From NCBI GenBank assembly GCA_023435265.1, contig JAEYRZ010000185.1, positions 1 through 36,605 on the forward strand: DNA of 36,605 nucleotides, given 5' to 3'. The stretch comes from Pseudomonadota bacterium (lineage in GTDB: Bacteria > Desulfobacterota > Desulfobacteria > Desulfobacterales > Desulfosarcinaceae). A program made the translations under genes and the position numbers. The notes under the pieces were generated by a model. It searched no databases. It was not told where the DNA came from and saw only the letters and a list, made by a program, of their open reading frames with translations. Positions 7,009 to 14,432 of this stretch are shown in pieces; the stretch's first letter is position 1, and the number at the start of each line of letters is the position of its first letter.

Positions 7009-8169
7009 TCACTCCGCCTGCAGCCCGGCAACGGCGGCCGTCATGCGCGTGAGGGCCTCGCGCAGCAGCCCCCTTCGGCAGCCGAAATTCAGCCGGACGT
7101 ACCCCGGGACTCCGAATTCACGCCCGTCCATCAGTCCGACACCGGCTTCTTCGAAAAAGGCCGCCGCATCCTTGAGCCCGAGCGCGCTGACATCGATCCA
7201 GGCCAGGTAAGTGGCTTCGATGGGGTTCACGTTCATTCCCCGCGTTTGATTGATCCGCCGGCGGACCAGATCCCGGTTCTCGCGCAGATAGGTGATCAAT
7301 GCCTTCAGCCAGTCGGCGCCATGCTGGAACGCCGCCTGTGCGGCCACAAGCCCCATGATGTTCACATGGGGCACGATGCCTTCCATCGTTTCTTTGAACC
7401 TGCGGCGCAGCGCGTCATTGGGTATTATCGCGAAGGCGCAATCCAGACCCGGCGTATTGTAGGTCTTGCTGGACGACATCAAGGTAATCGTATGCTCGGC
7501 GATTTCCGGATCGAGCGACGCAAAGGGAATGTGGCGGCATTCGGGAGACAACACCAGGTCACAGTGGATTTCGTCGGAGAATACGGTCAGCCCGCGGTCC
7601 AGGCAGAGTTGCGCCAATTGAACGAGTTCGTCGCGTCTCAGCACCTTTCCGGTGGGATTGTGCGGATTGCAGAGGATATAGGCCGTGCTGTCCGGGGGCA
7701 GGCCGCGGCGCAGGTCATCCAGATCGAAATGCCATTCGCCGCGCGCATTCGACAACGGAAGGGTGTGCAGGCGGCGCCGCGAAAGCCCCGGGGCGGAGAG
7801 AAACGGAGGGTAGGCCGGAATATGCGTGACAATGACATCGTTGGCGCGACCCACACTGCGGCAGCACACGTTGAGGCCGCAGACCAGTCCCGGCAGCCAG
7901 ACGATCCAGGAGGGCGATACGCGCCACGCATAGGTGCGGTACAGATAATCGATCACAGCCGCATTCAGGGATTCGCGGGGACGGGTATACCCGAAAACGC
8001 CGTGTTCCACACGCTGGCGAAGGGCTTCGATTACGGCTGGAGGGGATTTGAAATCCAGGTCGGCGACCCACATCGGGATGATGTCGCGTCCCTGGTACTT
8101 TCGCCACTTGTTGCTGTCTGATGCACCGCGGTCGATTACGGCGTCAAAGTCGAACATATCGTTTCCCAT
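7009..8169 (-). CDS. PLP-dependent aminotransferase / C-S lyase of the MalY-PatB family
   Basis: 386 residues, full length for fold-type I PatB/MalY cystathionine beta-lyases. Motifs: N-terminal DRGASDSNKWRKY, the aspartate-bearing MWVADLDFKSP typical of MalY/PatB, NPHNPTG (168-174), FSDEIHCDL with the cofactor-contacting Asp199, and the Schiff-base lysine K235 in SSSKTYN, followed by GYVRLNFGCRR near the C terminus, where an Arg binds the substrate carboxylate. The likely reaction is C-S bond cleavage of cystathionine or a related cysteine conjugate; a pure aminotransferase activity cannot be excluded. ATG 8169 and ATG 8157 are both possible starts; the latter has GGGAA nearby. The 217 bases upstream to the next gene show no further gene. 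Confidence 0.88.
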   Translation of the reverse strand: MGNDMFDFDAVIDRGASDSNKWRKYQGRDIIPMWVADLDFKSPPAVIEALRQRVEHGVFGYTRPRESLNAAVIDYLYRTYAWRVSPSWIVWLPGLVCGLNVCCRSVGRANDVIVTHIPAYPPFLSAPGLSRRRLHTLPLSNARGEWHFDLDDLRRGLPPDSTAYILCNPHNPTGKVLRRDELVQLAQLCLDRGLTVFSDEIHCDLVLSPECRHIPFASLDPEIAEHTITLMSSSKTYNTPGLDCAFAIIPNDALRRRFKETMEGIVPHVNIMGLVAAQAAFQHGADWLKALITYLRENRDLVRRRINQTRGMNVNPIEATYLAWIDVSALGLKDAAAFFEEAGVGLMDGREFGVPGYVRLNFGCRRGLLREALTRMTAAVAGLQAE

Positions 8170-8386
8170 TCCGCTGAGTCATGAATTCAAATGCAAAATA
8201 TGCATCTGCAGGCTTCGCCGACTTCGGATCGAACGGTCTTTCTACAAATCCGCCAGGGAATAGCAAGGGTTTTTTATTGTTTGTGGCTGCTGGAACGTAA
8301 TGGCCTGTTGCCTGGGGAACGGAGAGGATCCATTTTCCGACCTTATCACGTGGACTGTGTTCGCATTCGCGCGCTCCGCCGTTTGC

Positions 8387-9388
8387 TCAACGGTTCAAAT
8401 CGATGACGGTGCGGCCTGTATTTTTTCCCCCCAGGATGCGCTCGATGGCATGATCCAATTGGTCCAATCCGATGGTTTCGGATAGACGCTCGAGGCGGGG
8501 GGGCTTCCAATCGCCGGCGAGCCGCTGCCATATCGATCGCCGCGAGGCCATGCCCGTGGTCGCCGAATCGGCGCCCATGAGGCTGACGCCGCGCAGAATG
8601 AAGGGATAAACGGTCAGCGACAGTTCGGCCGAGGAAACATTTCCGCAGCAGGTGACCACGCCGTGGCGGTTCGTCGAACGCAGGGCCGTGGACAACGTCA
8701 ATCCTCCGACCGTATCCACCACCCCGGCCCACCGCTGCGGCAGCAGGGGTTTCGAAGATGTGTCGTGAACATCTGCACGGTCGATGATCTGTTTGGCACC
8801 CAACTCGGTCAATAAATCCCGCGCCGCCGCTTTGCCGCTGGAAGCCGTGACGCTGTAGCCGCAATGCGCCAGAAGGGCGACGGCAAGACTGCCGACGCCG
8901 CCGCTGGCTCCGGTGACAAGTATTTCGCCGTCGCCCGGCTTGACGCCGGCGCTGACGAGCTTGTGCAGGCAGAGCGAGGCGGTAAATCCGGCGGTTCCGA
9001 AAATCATGCTCTCCTGAAGGGAGAGGCCTTCCGGGAGAGAAACCACCCAATCCGCGGGAACCCGGATGTACTGCCCGAAACCGCCCGAGGTATTCATGCC
9101 CAGATCGTATCCGGTGACGAGCACGGCATCGCCGGGGGAAAAACCGCGATTGTCGCTTTGCGCCACGGTACCGGCGGCGTCGATGCCGGGGGTGTGCGGA
9201 AAGATGCGCGTGACTCCTTTGTTTCCGGTGGCGGAGAGCGCATCCTTATAGTTCAGGCTGGAATAATGAACCTTGATTAATACCTCGCCCTTGGGTAAAT
9301 CGGAGAGCGATTTTTCGCCAATGCGTCGCCTGAAACGGTGGTCCTGGGTTTCTTCGACGATCATCGCCCGGAAAGATTCGGCCACCAT
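8387..9388 (-). CDS. acuI: Acryloyl-CoA reductase / YhdH-type quinone oxidoreductase (MDR family)
   Basis: 333 residues from ATG 9388, preceded by an excellent GGAGGTG; an upstream in-frame start at 9466 is rejected. The protein is a zinc-free medium-chain reductase of the AcuI/YhdH group: SSLNYKDALSATG near residue 50, PHTPGIDAAGTV, GGFGQYIRVPADWVV, the dinucleotide-binding TGASGGVGSLAV, and the C-terminal GKNTGRTVIDL. AcuI reduces acryloyl-CoA to propionyl-CoA with NADPH and protects against toxic acrylyl-CoA. It is transcribed away from the ABC exporter genes (115-base gap). It is not next to DMSP genes here, so the substrate is inferred from the family only. Confidence 0.85.
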   Translation of the reverse strand: MVAESFRAMIVEETQDHRFRRRIGEKSLSDLPKGEVLIKVHYSSLNYKDALSATGNKGVTRIFPHTPGIDAAGTVAQSDNRGFSPGDAVLVTGYDLGMNTSGGFGQYIRVPADWVVSLPEGLSLQESMIFGTAGFTASLCLHKLVSAGVKPGDGEILVTGASGGVGSLAVALLAHCGYSVTASSGKAAARDLLTELGAKQIIDRADVHDTSSKPLLPQRWAGVVDTVGGLTLSTALRSTNRHGVVTCCGNVSSAELSLTVYPFILRGVSLMGADSATTGMASRRSIWQRLAGDWKPPRLERLSETIGLDQLDHAIERILGGKNTGRTVIDLNR

Positions 9389-9503
9389 CGCTGCACCTCC
9401 ATATGTCCGGAAAAGGGTGATCGACAGGCGCCGGTTCGAATTTGACCCGGCACAGATCCGCATCATCTTGCGTCATCATGGCTGCAATATAAGGTTGGTT
9501 GTC

Positions 9504-10394
9504 ATGTCCACAACTCCGATCATCCAGGTGAACGGCGTTTCCAAGCGCTATGGCAAAATCGACGCCGTCGACAATCTAAGCCTGGATATTCCGGAAGGGG
9601 TCTGTTTCGGCCTGCTGGGTCCCAACGGTGCGGGGAAAACCACTCTGATCGAAATCATCGAAGGCATCATTCCCGCGGGCAGGGGAGAGATCTTGTATCG
9701 GGGCCGGCCGCGCACAGCCGCCTTCCGCGAAAATATCGGCATCATGTTCCAGCAGACGGCGCTCCTTCAGTTTTTGACGGTCGAGGAAACCCTGAGCACA
9801 TTCAGGGCGCTGTATCGTGAATCGTTCGATTTGGAAGCATTGATCGCGCTTTGCTATCTGGGTGAAGTGCGCGGCCGGATGAATGACAAAATTTCCGGCG
9901 GCCAGCGCCAGCGGCTCCTGCTTGCCCTGGCTTTGATCAATCAGCCGGCCGTGCTGTTCCTCGACGAACCTTCGACCGGCCTGGACCCGCAGGCGCGCCG
10001 CAATTTGTGGGACATCATCGAAAGCATCAAAAAGCAAGGCAAAACAGTCATCCTGACCACGCATTACATGGAAGAAGCCCAGCAGCTGTGCGATCGAATC
10101 GCCATCATGGACCACGGGCGCATCATCGCGCAAGGGGCTCCAAACGCGCTGATCGAAAAACACGCACGCGGTTTTGCCGTCATGCTGCCGTTTGAAAACC
10201 GCGGCCGACTGGCCGTCGACGCGGGCGTGGCGATGCGCAGGTTGAACGACCGCATGATCATAGAGGCCGAGGATCTGAACTTCATTTTGAAGCAACTGAT
10301 GGACGCCGGCGTGGACCTTTCACGGATCGATGTGCAGCCGCCCAGCCTGGAGACGGTGTTCCTGAATTTGACCGGGCGTGGCCTGAGAGATTGA
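9504..10394 (+). CDS. ABC transporter ATP-binding protein (ABC-2 exporter type)
   Basis: 296 residues from ATG 9504 with AAGG about nine bases upstream; an in-frame extension to 9273 overlaps the divergent acuI gene. A single nucleotide-binding domain: Walker A LGPNGAGKTT (38-47), Q-loop FQQTALLQFLTVEE, signature ISGGQRQR, Walker B AVLFLDEPST, and the H-loop TTHYMEE. The C-terminal extension (about 230-296) is typical of CcmA/NodI-like ATPases that work with ABC-2 permeases. The permease gene follows at once, so the two form an exporter; the substrate (drug, lipid or polysaccharide precursor) is not determinable. Confidence 0.92.
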   Translation: MSTTPIIQVNGVSKRYGKIDAVDNLSLDIPEGVCFGLLGPNGAGKTTLIEIIEGIIPAGRGEILYRGRPRTAAFRENIGIMFQQTALLQFLTVEETLSTFRALYRESFDLEALIALCYLGEVRGRMNDKISGGQRQRLLLALALINQPAVLFLDEPSTGLDPQARRNLWDIIESIKKQGKTVILTTHYMEEAQQLCDRIAIMDHGRIIAQGAPNALIEKHARGFAVMLPFENRGRLAVDAGVAMRRLNDRMIIEAEDLNFILKQLMDAGVDLSRIDVQPPSLETVFLNLTGRGLRD

Positions 10395-10399
10395 GTGCG

Positions 10400-11449
10400 A
10401 TGCGTTTCAAACGTCTATGGGCGCTTTTCGTGGCCCGCAACAGGGAATTCTTTCGGGACCGCGCTGCGTTCGGCTGGAACTTCCTGTTCCCGTTTTTACT
10501 GATCGCCGGTTTTGCAATCATTTTCGGCGGCAATGAGCACCGCCAGGTTAAAATCGGCCTCTTTCCCTGCGCATCCGAACCCGTTCAGATGGATCCGCAA
10601 TGTCTTCCGGAGTCTCTCCGCCCCCTGCGCTACGCCGAGTATGTTCCGTTTGCGGATCTCGCAACAGGACTCGAGCGGCTGAAACATCATCGCATCGATT
10701 TGCTCGTCGATGTCCGGTCGCAACCAATCCGGTACTGGGTCAGTGAATCATCTCCAAAAGGATTCATTGCCGAGCGGCTGGTCGGGGCGACGCTGGACCC
10801 TCCCCGCGAATCGGTCGTCAGCCGGCAGGAGCAGGTGGCCGGCCGCGAAATCCGCTATATCGACTGGCTCTTTCCCGGCGTGCTGGGAATGAACATGATG
10901 TTTTCGGCGCTTTACGGGGTCGGCTTCGTGGTCGTGCGCTATCGCAAGAACGGCGTGCTCAAACGGCTGCATGCCACTCCGTTGACCGCCTTCGAGTACT
11001 TGAGCGCCCAACTGGTGTCACGTCTGTTTCTGCTCGCCTTCACGTTGATGATCCTGTGGATCGGCTGCGACCTCATTTTCGACTTCAATGTCGAAGGAAG
11101 TTATTTCGACCTCGCGATCGCCTTCCTGCTCGGATGCCTCAGCCTGATCGCGCTGGGGCTCGTTTTCGCCTCGCGCGGCACCAGCGAAGAGTTTTCCAAC
11201 GGTCTTTTGACCTTTATCACCTGGCCGATGATGTTTTTATCGGGGGTCTGGTTTTCGATCGAAGGCGCGCCGCGCTGGGTCCAATGGATCGCCCAGTTGT
11301 TTCCGCTGACCCATCTGCTGAACGCTGTACGCAAGATCATGAACGACGGCGCCGCCTTGGCCGACATCGGCTTAGAGCTGACGGTCATGACGGCCATGAC
11401 CGTCCTGTTTCTCTTCGTCGGCGCATCGCTTTTTTCTTGGCATAAATGA
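10400..11449 (+). CDS. ABC-2 type transporter permease
   Basis: 349 residues from ATG 10400, five bases after the ATPase stop; TTG 10391, overlapping that stop, is an alternative start. The N terminus is cytoplasmic with an amphipathic segment (RFKRLWALFVARNREFFRDR), followed by one transmembrane helix (FLFPFLLIAGFAIIFGG), a roughly 150-residue extracytoplasmic loop, and five more helices starting at GMNMMFSALYGVGFVVV. The sequence GVLKRLHATPLTAFEYLSAQL is the conserved coupling region of ABC-2 permeases, and LSGVWFSIEGAP is the usual pre-terminal loop. It forms the membrane half of the exporter with the preceding ATPase. Confidence 0.9.
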   Translation: MRFKRLWALFVARNREFFRDRAAFGWNFLFPFLLIAGFAIIFGGNEHRQVKIGLFPCASEPVQMDPQCLPESLRPLRYAEYVPFADLATGLERLKHHRIDLLVDVRSQPIRYWVSESSPKGFIAERLVGATLDPPRESVVSRQEQVAGREIRYIDWLFPGVLGMNMMFSALYGVGFVVVRYRKNGVLKRLHATPLTAFEYLSAQLVSRLFLLAFTLMILWIGCDLIFDFNVEGSYFDLAIAFLLGCLSLIALGLVFASRGTSEEFSNGLLTFITWPMMFLSGVWFSIEGAPRWVQWIAQLFPLTHLLNAVRKIMNDGAALADIGLELTVMTAMTVLFLFVGASLFSWHK

Positions 11450-11471
11450 AAGAAGGCCGATATTGATCTGC

Positions 11472-11561
11472 TTGACAGGCTGTTAAAAAACGAGCATCCA
11501 GCCGTCAGGCAAGGCAACACAGCATCACGGCTTGAAACGACGTTTTTCAACAACCTGTCAA
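11472..11561. repeat. 90-base nested inverted repeat (hairpin element)
   Basis: A 21-base left arm (11472-11492, TTGACAGGCTGTTAAAAAAC and one more base) pairs with the right arm 11541-11561 (CGTTTTTCAACAACCTGTCA and one more base) with two mismatches. Inside, AGCCGT (11500-11505) pairs with ACGGCT (11527-11532). The element lies between the ABC permease stop and the universal stress gene. It could be a MITE-like remnant, a terminator of the exporter transcript, or a structured leader of the stress gene. Confidence 0.7.
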
Positions 11562-11594
11562 TACCCAACGCTGCAGGGAAGGAGAAATGAAACA

Positions 11595-11987
11595 ATGAAA
11601 ATCATGGTGGGCTATGACGGCTCCAACAGCTGCAAGGCGGCCCTGGATGTCGCCGTGCAGCATGTTCAGGCTTTTAAAGGCAAGCTGTATCTGGTTTCGT
11701 CGATGAGCCGGGGAACCGAAGGAGAACAGGATCAAATCAAGGAAACCGAGAAAGCGCTGGCGGAGCTGAAATCGGACCTGGAAAGAAGGGGTATCGCCTG
11801 CGAAACGCACCTCCTGATACGCGGCATGGAGCCTGGAGAAGATCTCGTGCGCTATGGCCAGGAGGAAGGGATCGAGGAGATCATCATCGGAATCCGTCGG
11901 CGTTCCAAAGTCGGCAAGCTGTTGTTCGGTTCAACGGCGCAGTATGTCATTCTCAATTCCGCGTGCCCCGTCGTGACCGTACGCTGA
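11595..11987 (+). CDS. Universal stress protein (UspA family)
   Basis: 130 residues from ATG 11595, with AAGGAG about ten bases upstream; the frame further upstream lies in the hairpin element. A single UspA domain: N-terminal strand KIMVGYDGSNSCKAALDVAV, the long middle helix with EGEQDQIKETEKALAELKSDL, and the nucleotide-binding signature IIIGIRRRSKVGKLLFGSTA followed by CPVVTVR. The G-X2-G-X9-G(S/T) motif is only partly kept (the first glycine pair is GIRRR), so ATP binding is uncertain. It faces the UPF0210 gene convergently, with a repeat-filled gap between. Confidence 0.9.
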   Translation: MKIMVGYDGSNSCKAALDVAVQHVQAFKGKLYLVSSMSRGTEGEQDQIKETEKALAELKSDLERRGIACETHLLIRGMEPGEDLVRYGQEEGIEEIIIGIRRRSKVGKLLFGSTAQYVILNSACPVVTVR

Positions 11988-12002
11988 AAGTGCCCGGATA
12001 AC

Positions 12003-12143
12003 CTAAGTACGTACGGCCTGATTACGATGACGTATGGTTACCACAGAGGACACAGAGAACACAGAGAAAAAAATAAAAACGACCTCTGTGACCTCTGTGC
12101 TCTCTGTGGTTATAAAATGAACTGACCAGTAATACGTCACCGA
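12003..12143 (-). repeat. Dispersed ~142-bp CACAGAG hairpin element, copy 1
   Basis: The core is an inverted repeat of CACAGAG units: 12041-12066 pairs with 12085-12110 around an A-rich loop. The reverse complement of the whole 12003-12143 stretch matches 20497-20639, including non-repetitive flanks: CGGTGAC-TATTAC-GGTCAGTTCATTTTA on one side and CATCGTAAT--GCC-GTACGTACT-AG on the other. This makes it a discrete element rather than a simple tandem repeat. It lies between the convergent stress-protein and UPF0210 genes. Open frames rich in HREHRGHRG or VLCVLCG are artefacts of the repeat. Confidence 0.85.
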
Positions 12144-12150
12144 ATTTTTG

Positions 12151-12204
12151 CCACAGAGCACTAAGGGCACAGGAAGCACTGCAAGCAGCAGTGGCTGTGC
12201 CCTT
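12151..12204. repeat. Second, different hairpin beside copy 1
   Basis: CCACAGAGCACTAAGGGCAC opens at 12151. GGGCACAG (12165-12172) pairs with CTGTGCCC (12195-12202), and CACTGC (about 12177-12182) pairs with GCAGTG (about 12187-12192). The stem is almost continuous around a tiny loop. It begins with the same CCACAGAG motif as the neighbouring element and ends about 40 bases before the UPF0210 stop codon. It may act as that gene's terminator. Confidence 0.6.
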
Positions 12205-12244
12205 TGTGCGCCGGCCACCAGAATCACGCGCTCCACACACCTCG

Positions 12245-13618
12245 TCAATTGGTCAAACTATGGATCGGGGAGGGAATCAGACCGCCGCGGCGAATGAAGG
12301 GATTATCGCCCTGCGCGTTGTTGACCGCCATGATGGTGGACTGTCCGAGCAGTCCCCCGAAAAAAGCCTGTTCGCCCGCCTTCTTGCCTGGAACGGGAAT
12401 GATGCGGGTAGCGGTGGTTTTTTTGTTGATCACGCCGATGGCCATTTCATCGGCGATGATGGCCGAAAGGGTTTCATCGGTCGTGTCGCCCGGGATGGCC
12501 ACCATATCCAGGCCCACCGAACAGACGCAGGTCATCGCCTCAAGCTTTTCGAGGGAAAGATAGCCTGCGCGGGCCGCTTCTGAAATATTGAGGTCTTCGC
12601 TCACCGGGATGAAGGCGCCGCTCAATCCGCCGACATTGGAACTGGCGAAGGCGCCGCCCTTTTTGACCGCATCGTTGAGCAGCGCGAGCGCGGCCGTCGT
12701 TCCCGGCACCCCGATACTGCGCAACCCCAGGCTCTGGAAGATTTCGCCCACGCTGTCGCCCACATTCGGCGTGGGCGCCAGGGAGAGGTCGACGACTCCG
12801 AAGCGGATGCTCAGCCGCTGGGCCACTTCCCGCCCGATCAGTTCACCCACGCGCGTCACCTTGTAGGCGGTGCGCTTGATGATTTCGGAAATTCGGCACA
12901 GATCGAGGTCGGGTTCATCCTGAATGGCCCGGTCGATCGCCTTCTTGACCACGCCGGGGCCGCTGACGCCGACGTTGATCACGGCATCGGCCAGCCCGAT
13001 GCCCAGGTAGGCGCCGGCCATGAAGGGAATATCCTCCGGAATGTTGGCAAACACGCACAACTTGGCACAGGCCAGCCCGTCGCGGTCGGCGCTCAGTTCC
13101 GCGGCGCGCTTGATCTGCCGCCCCATGAGCAGAACCGCGTCCATGTTGATGCCCGCGCGCGTGGAGGCCACATTGATCGAAGCGCACATGCGCTCGGTTG
13201 AGGCCAGCGCCTGAGGAAGCGCCTCGATCAAGGCGCGGTCGCCGCTGGCCATTCCTTTTTCGACCAGCGCCGAGTAGCCGCCGATGAAATCGACATTGAC
13301 TGCCTTGGCCGCCGCGTCGAGCGTCTGCGCCACGGCGATCATATCGTCGGGTCCGAAAGGCGCCGCGGCCACAGCGATGGGGCTGACCGAAATGCGCTTG
13401 TTGACCACCGGGATGCCGTATTTTTCGCCCACGCTGTCGCAAACCGAAACCAGCCGCTGGGCCATGCGCGTGATGCGGTCGTAGATGTTGGTCTTGAAAC
13501 GCTTCAGATTGTCGCTGGCGCAGTCGAGTAGGTTGACGCCGAGGGTAACCGTACGCACGTCCAGGTGCTCGTTGCGCAGCATTTCCAGAACGGACAGTAT
13601 TTCGCGATGGGTGAGCAT
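12245..13618 (-). CDS. UPF0210 (DUF711) family protein
   Basis: 457 residues from ATG 13618 (MLTHREILSVLEMLRNEHLD), which matches the usual start and length of the family; an in-frame GTG at 13663 would add a non-conserved tail. Characteristic segments: DVRTVTLGVNLLDC, GIPVVNKRISVSPIAV, a long Gly/Ala-rich middle, IGVSGPG-like VGVSGPGVVKKAI, and LSGAFIPVSEDLNI. The family is predicted to be cytoplasmic and enzyme-like, but its reaction is not established. The ACT-domain gene lies 63 bases upstream on the same strand, the arrangement seen in many bacteria (UPF0237-UPF0210), so the partner may sense an amino acid for it. Confidence 0.9.
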   Translation of the reverse strand: MLTHREILSVLEMLRNEHLDVRTVTLGVNLLDCASDNLKRFKTNIYDRITRMAQRLVSVCDSVGEKYGIPVVNKRISVSPIAVAAAPFGPDDMIAVAQTLDAAAKAVNVDFIGGYSALVEKGMASGDRALIEALPQALASTERMCASINVASTRAGINMDAVLLMGRQIKRAAELSADRDGLACAKLCVFANIPEDIPFMAGAYLGIGLADAVINVGVSGPGVVKKAIDRAIQDEPDLDLCRISEIIKRTAYKVTRVGELIGREVAQRLSIRFGVVDLSLAPTPNVGDSVGEIFQSLGLRSIGVPGTTAALALLNDAVKKGGAFASSNVGGLSGAFIPVSEDLNISEAARAGYLSLEKLEAMTCVCSVGLDMVAIPGDTTDETLSAIIADEMAIGVINKKTTATRIIPVPGKKAGEQAFFGGLLGQSTIMAVNNAQGDNPFIRRGGLIPSPIHSLTN

Positions 13619-13681
13619 GTCGGGTATCCATTCTCCCGTGCGGCAAAGGGAGCCTTTATTCACTTAAACCGTGTAAGCGGG

Positions 13682-14236
13682 TTAGATACGGTTGATGGCC
13701 TCGAAAATGCTTTTATGCTGCATGCTGACCTCCAGGCTCAGCTCGGAGGCCTTTTCACACAAGCTTTTGCGCAGCTTCTCCAGATCGATGTCGAGCGGCA
13801 CCTCGACCTCGTAGATCATCACATTGCGGCCGGGTTCGTCCCCGCCGCGGAAAACAGCCTGCAGTTGGGTCACATTCACGTTGTGGGATGCCAGGACGGC
13901 GGTGACTTTTGCAACCAGGCCCTTGCGGTCCGGACCGCGCGTGGTGATCACAAACGGCTCGCAGGCGCAGGTGGTCCATTCGCTGGATTTGCCCTCGAGT
14001 TCCCGGACATGAAAGTGAAGATCCATGTCGGCCGTCGCGGCATCCAGGCTTCGTGATAACTCTCCCTTTTCAACGCACTCCGGGCCGGTCACGATAAAAA
14101 CACCCGAGAATTCGGATTGCAGGATGGTCTGGCTGACATCTTCGATATTGAAATCCTTTTCGAACAATACGCGCGTGACCGCGGCGATGATTCCCGGCCG
14201 ATCTTTGCCCAAAACGGAAATGATGAATTTATTCAT
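13682..14236 (-). CDS. Two-ACT-domain regulatory protein (UPF0237/GcvR-like)
   Basis: 184 residues from ATG 14236, with AGGAAA seven bases upstream. Two ACT domains are visible: residues 1 to about 75 (FIISVLGKDRPGIIAAVTRV, then NIEDVSQTIL) and about 93 to 170 (PFVITTRGPDRKGLVAKVTA, then NVNVTQLQAVF). Both carry the DRPG/DRKG turn that contacts amino-acid ligands. It is upstream of UPF0210 and likely co-transcribed with it. It should be a small-molecule sensor, probably of an amino acid; the ligand is unknown. The gene is divergent from the DHH-CBS gene, so the 196-base gap should hold both promoters, though I see no convincing consensus. Confidence 0.88.
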   Translation of the reverse strand: MNKFIISVLGKDRPGIIAAVTRVLFEKDFNIEDVSQTILQSEFSGVFIVTGPECVEKGELSRSLDAATADMDLHFHVRELEGKSSEWTTCACEPFVITTRGPDRKGLVAKVTAVLASHNVNVTQLQAVFRGGDEPGRNVMIYEVEVPLDIDLEKLRKSLCEKASELSLEVSMQHKSIFEAINRI

Positions 14237-14432
14237 GGCAGGTTTCCTGTCGTGCCAGGGGTTTCAGTGATTTCGTGCAAGCTCTGCCCGGCTGAAAAGA
14301 GCATCTATATGAACGAAACGACCGGCAGTGTCAACGTACGAAAAGACCGGACGCGGAGCGGCCGGTTTTGATTGCCTTGATTCGGCTTTCGGGGTATTTC
14401 ATCGGAACCCGGTACGTTGCCGGGCAAAATTC

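Noticed and set aside
8387..9388. Trans-acting enoylreductase partner for the giant synthase
   Set aside because: It belongs to the AcuI/YhdH group acting on acryloyl-CoA, lies over 11 kb from the synthase in another unit, and is not related to PfaD.
12003..12248. Small frames encoding HREHRGHRG / VLCVLCG-like peptides
   Set aside because: Translations of the CACAGAG repeat; not genes.
14346..14366. ACCGG/CCGGT hairpin with flanking A and T runs in the gap before the DHH-CBS gene
   Set aside because: Only a 5-bp stem with an 11-base loop; too weak to call a terminator or attenuator.
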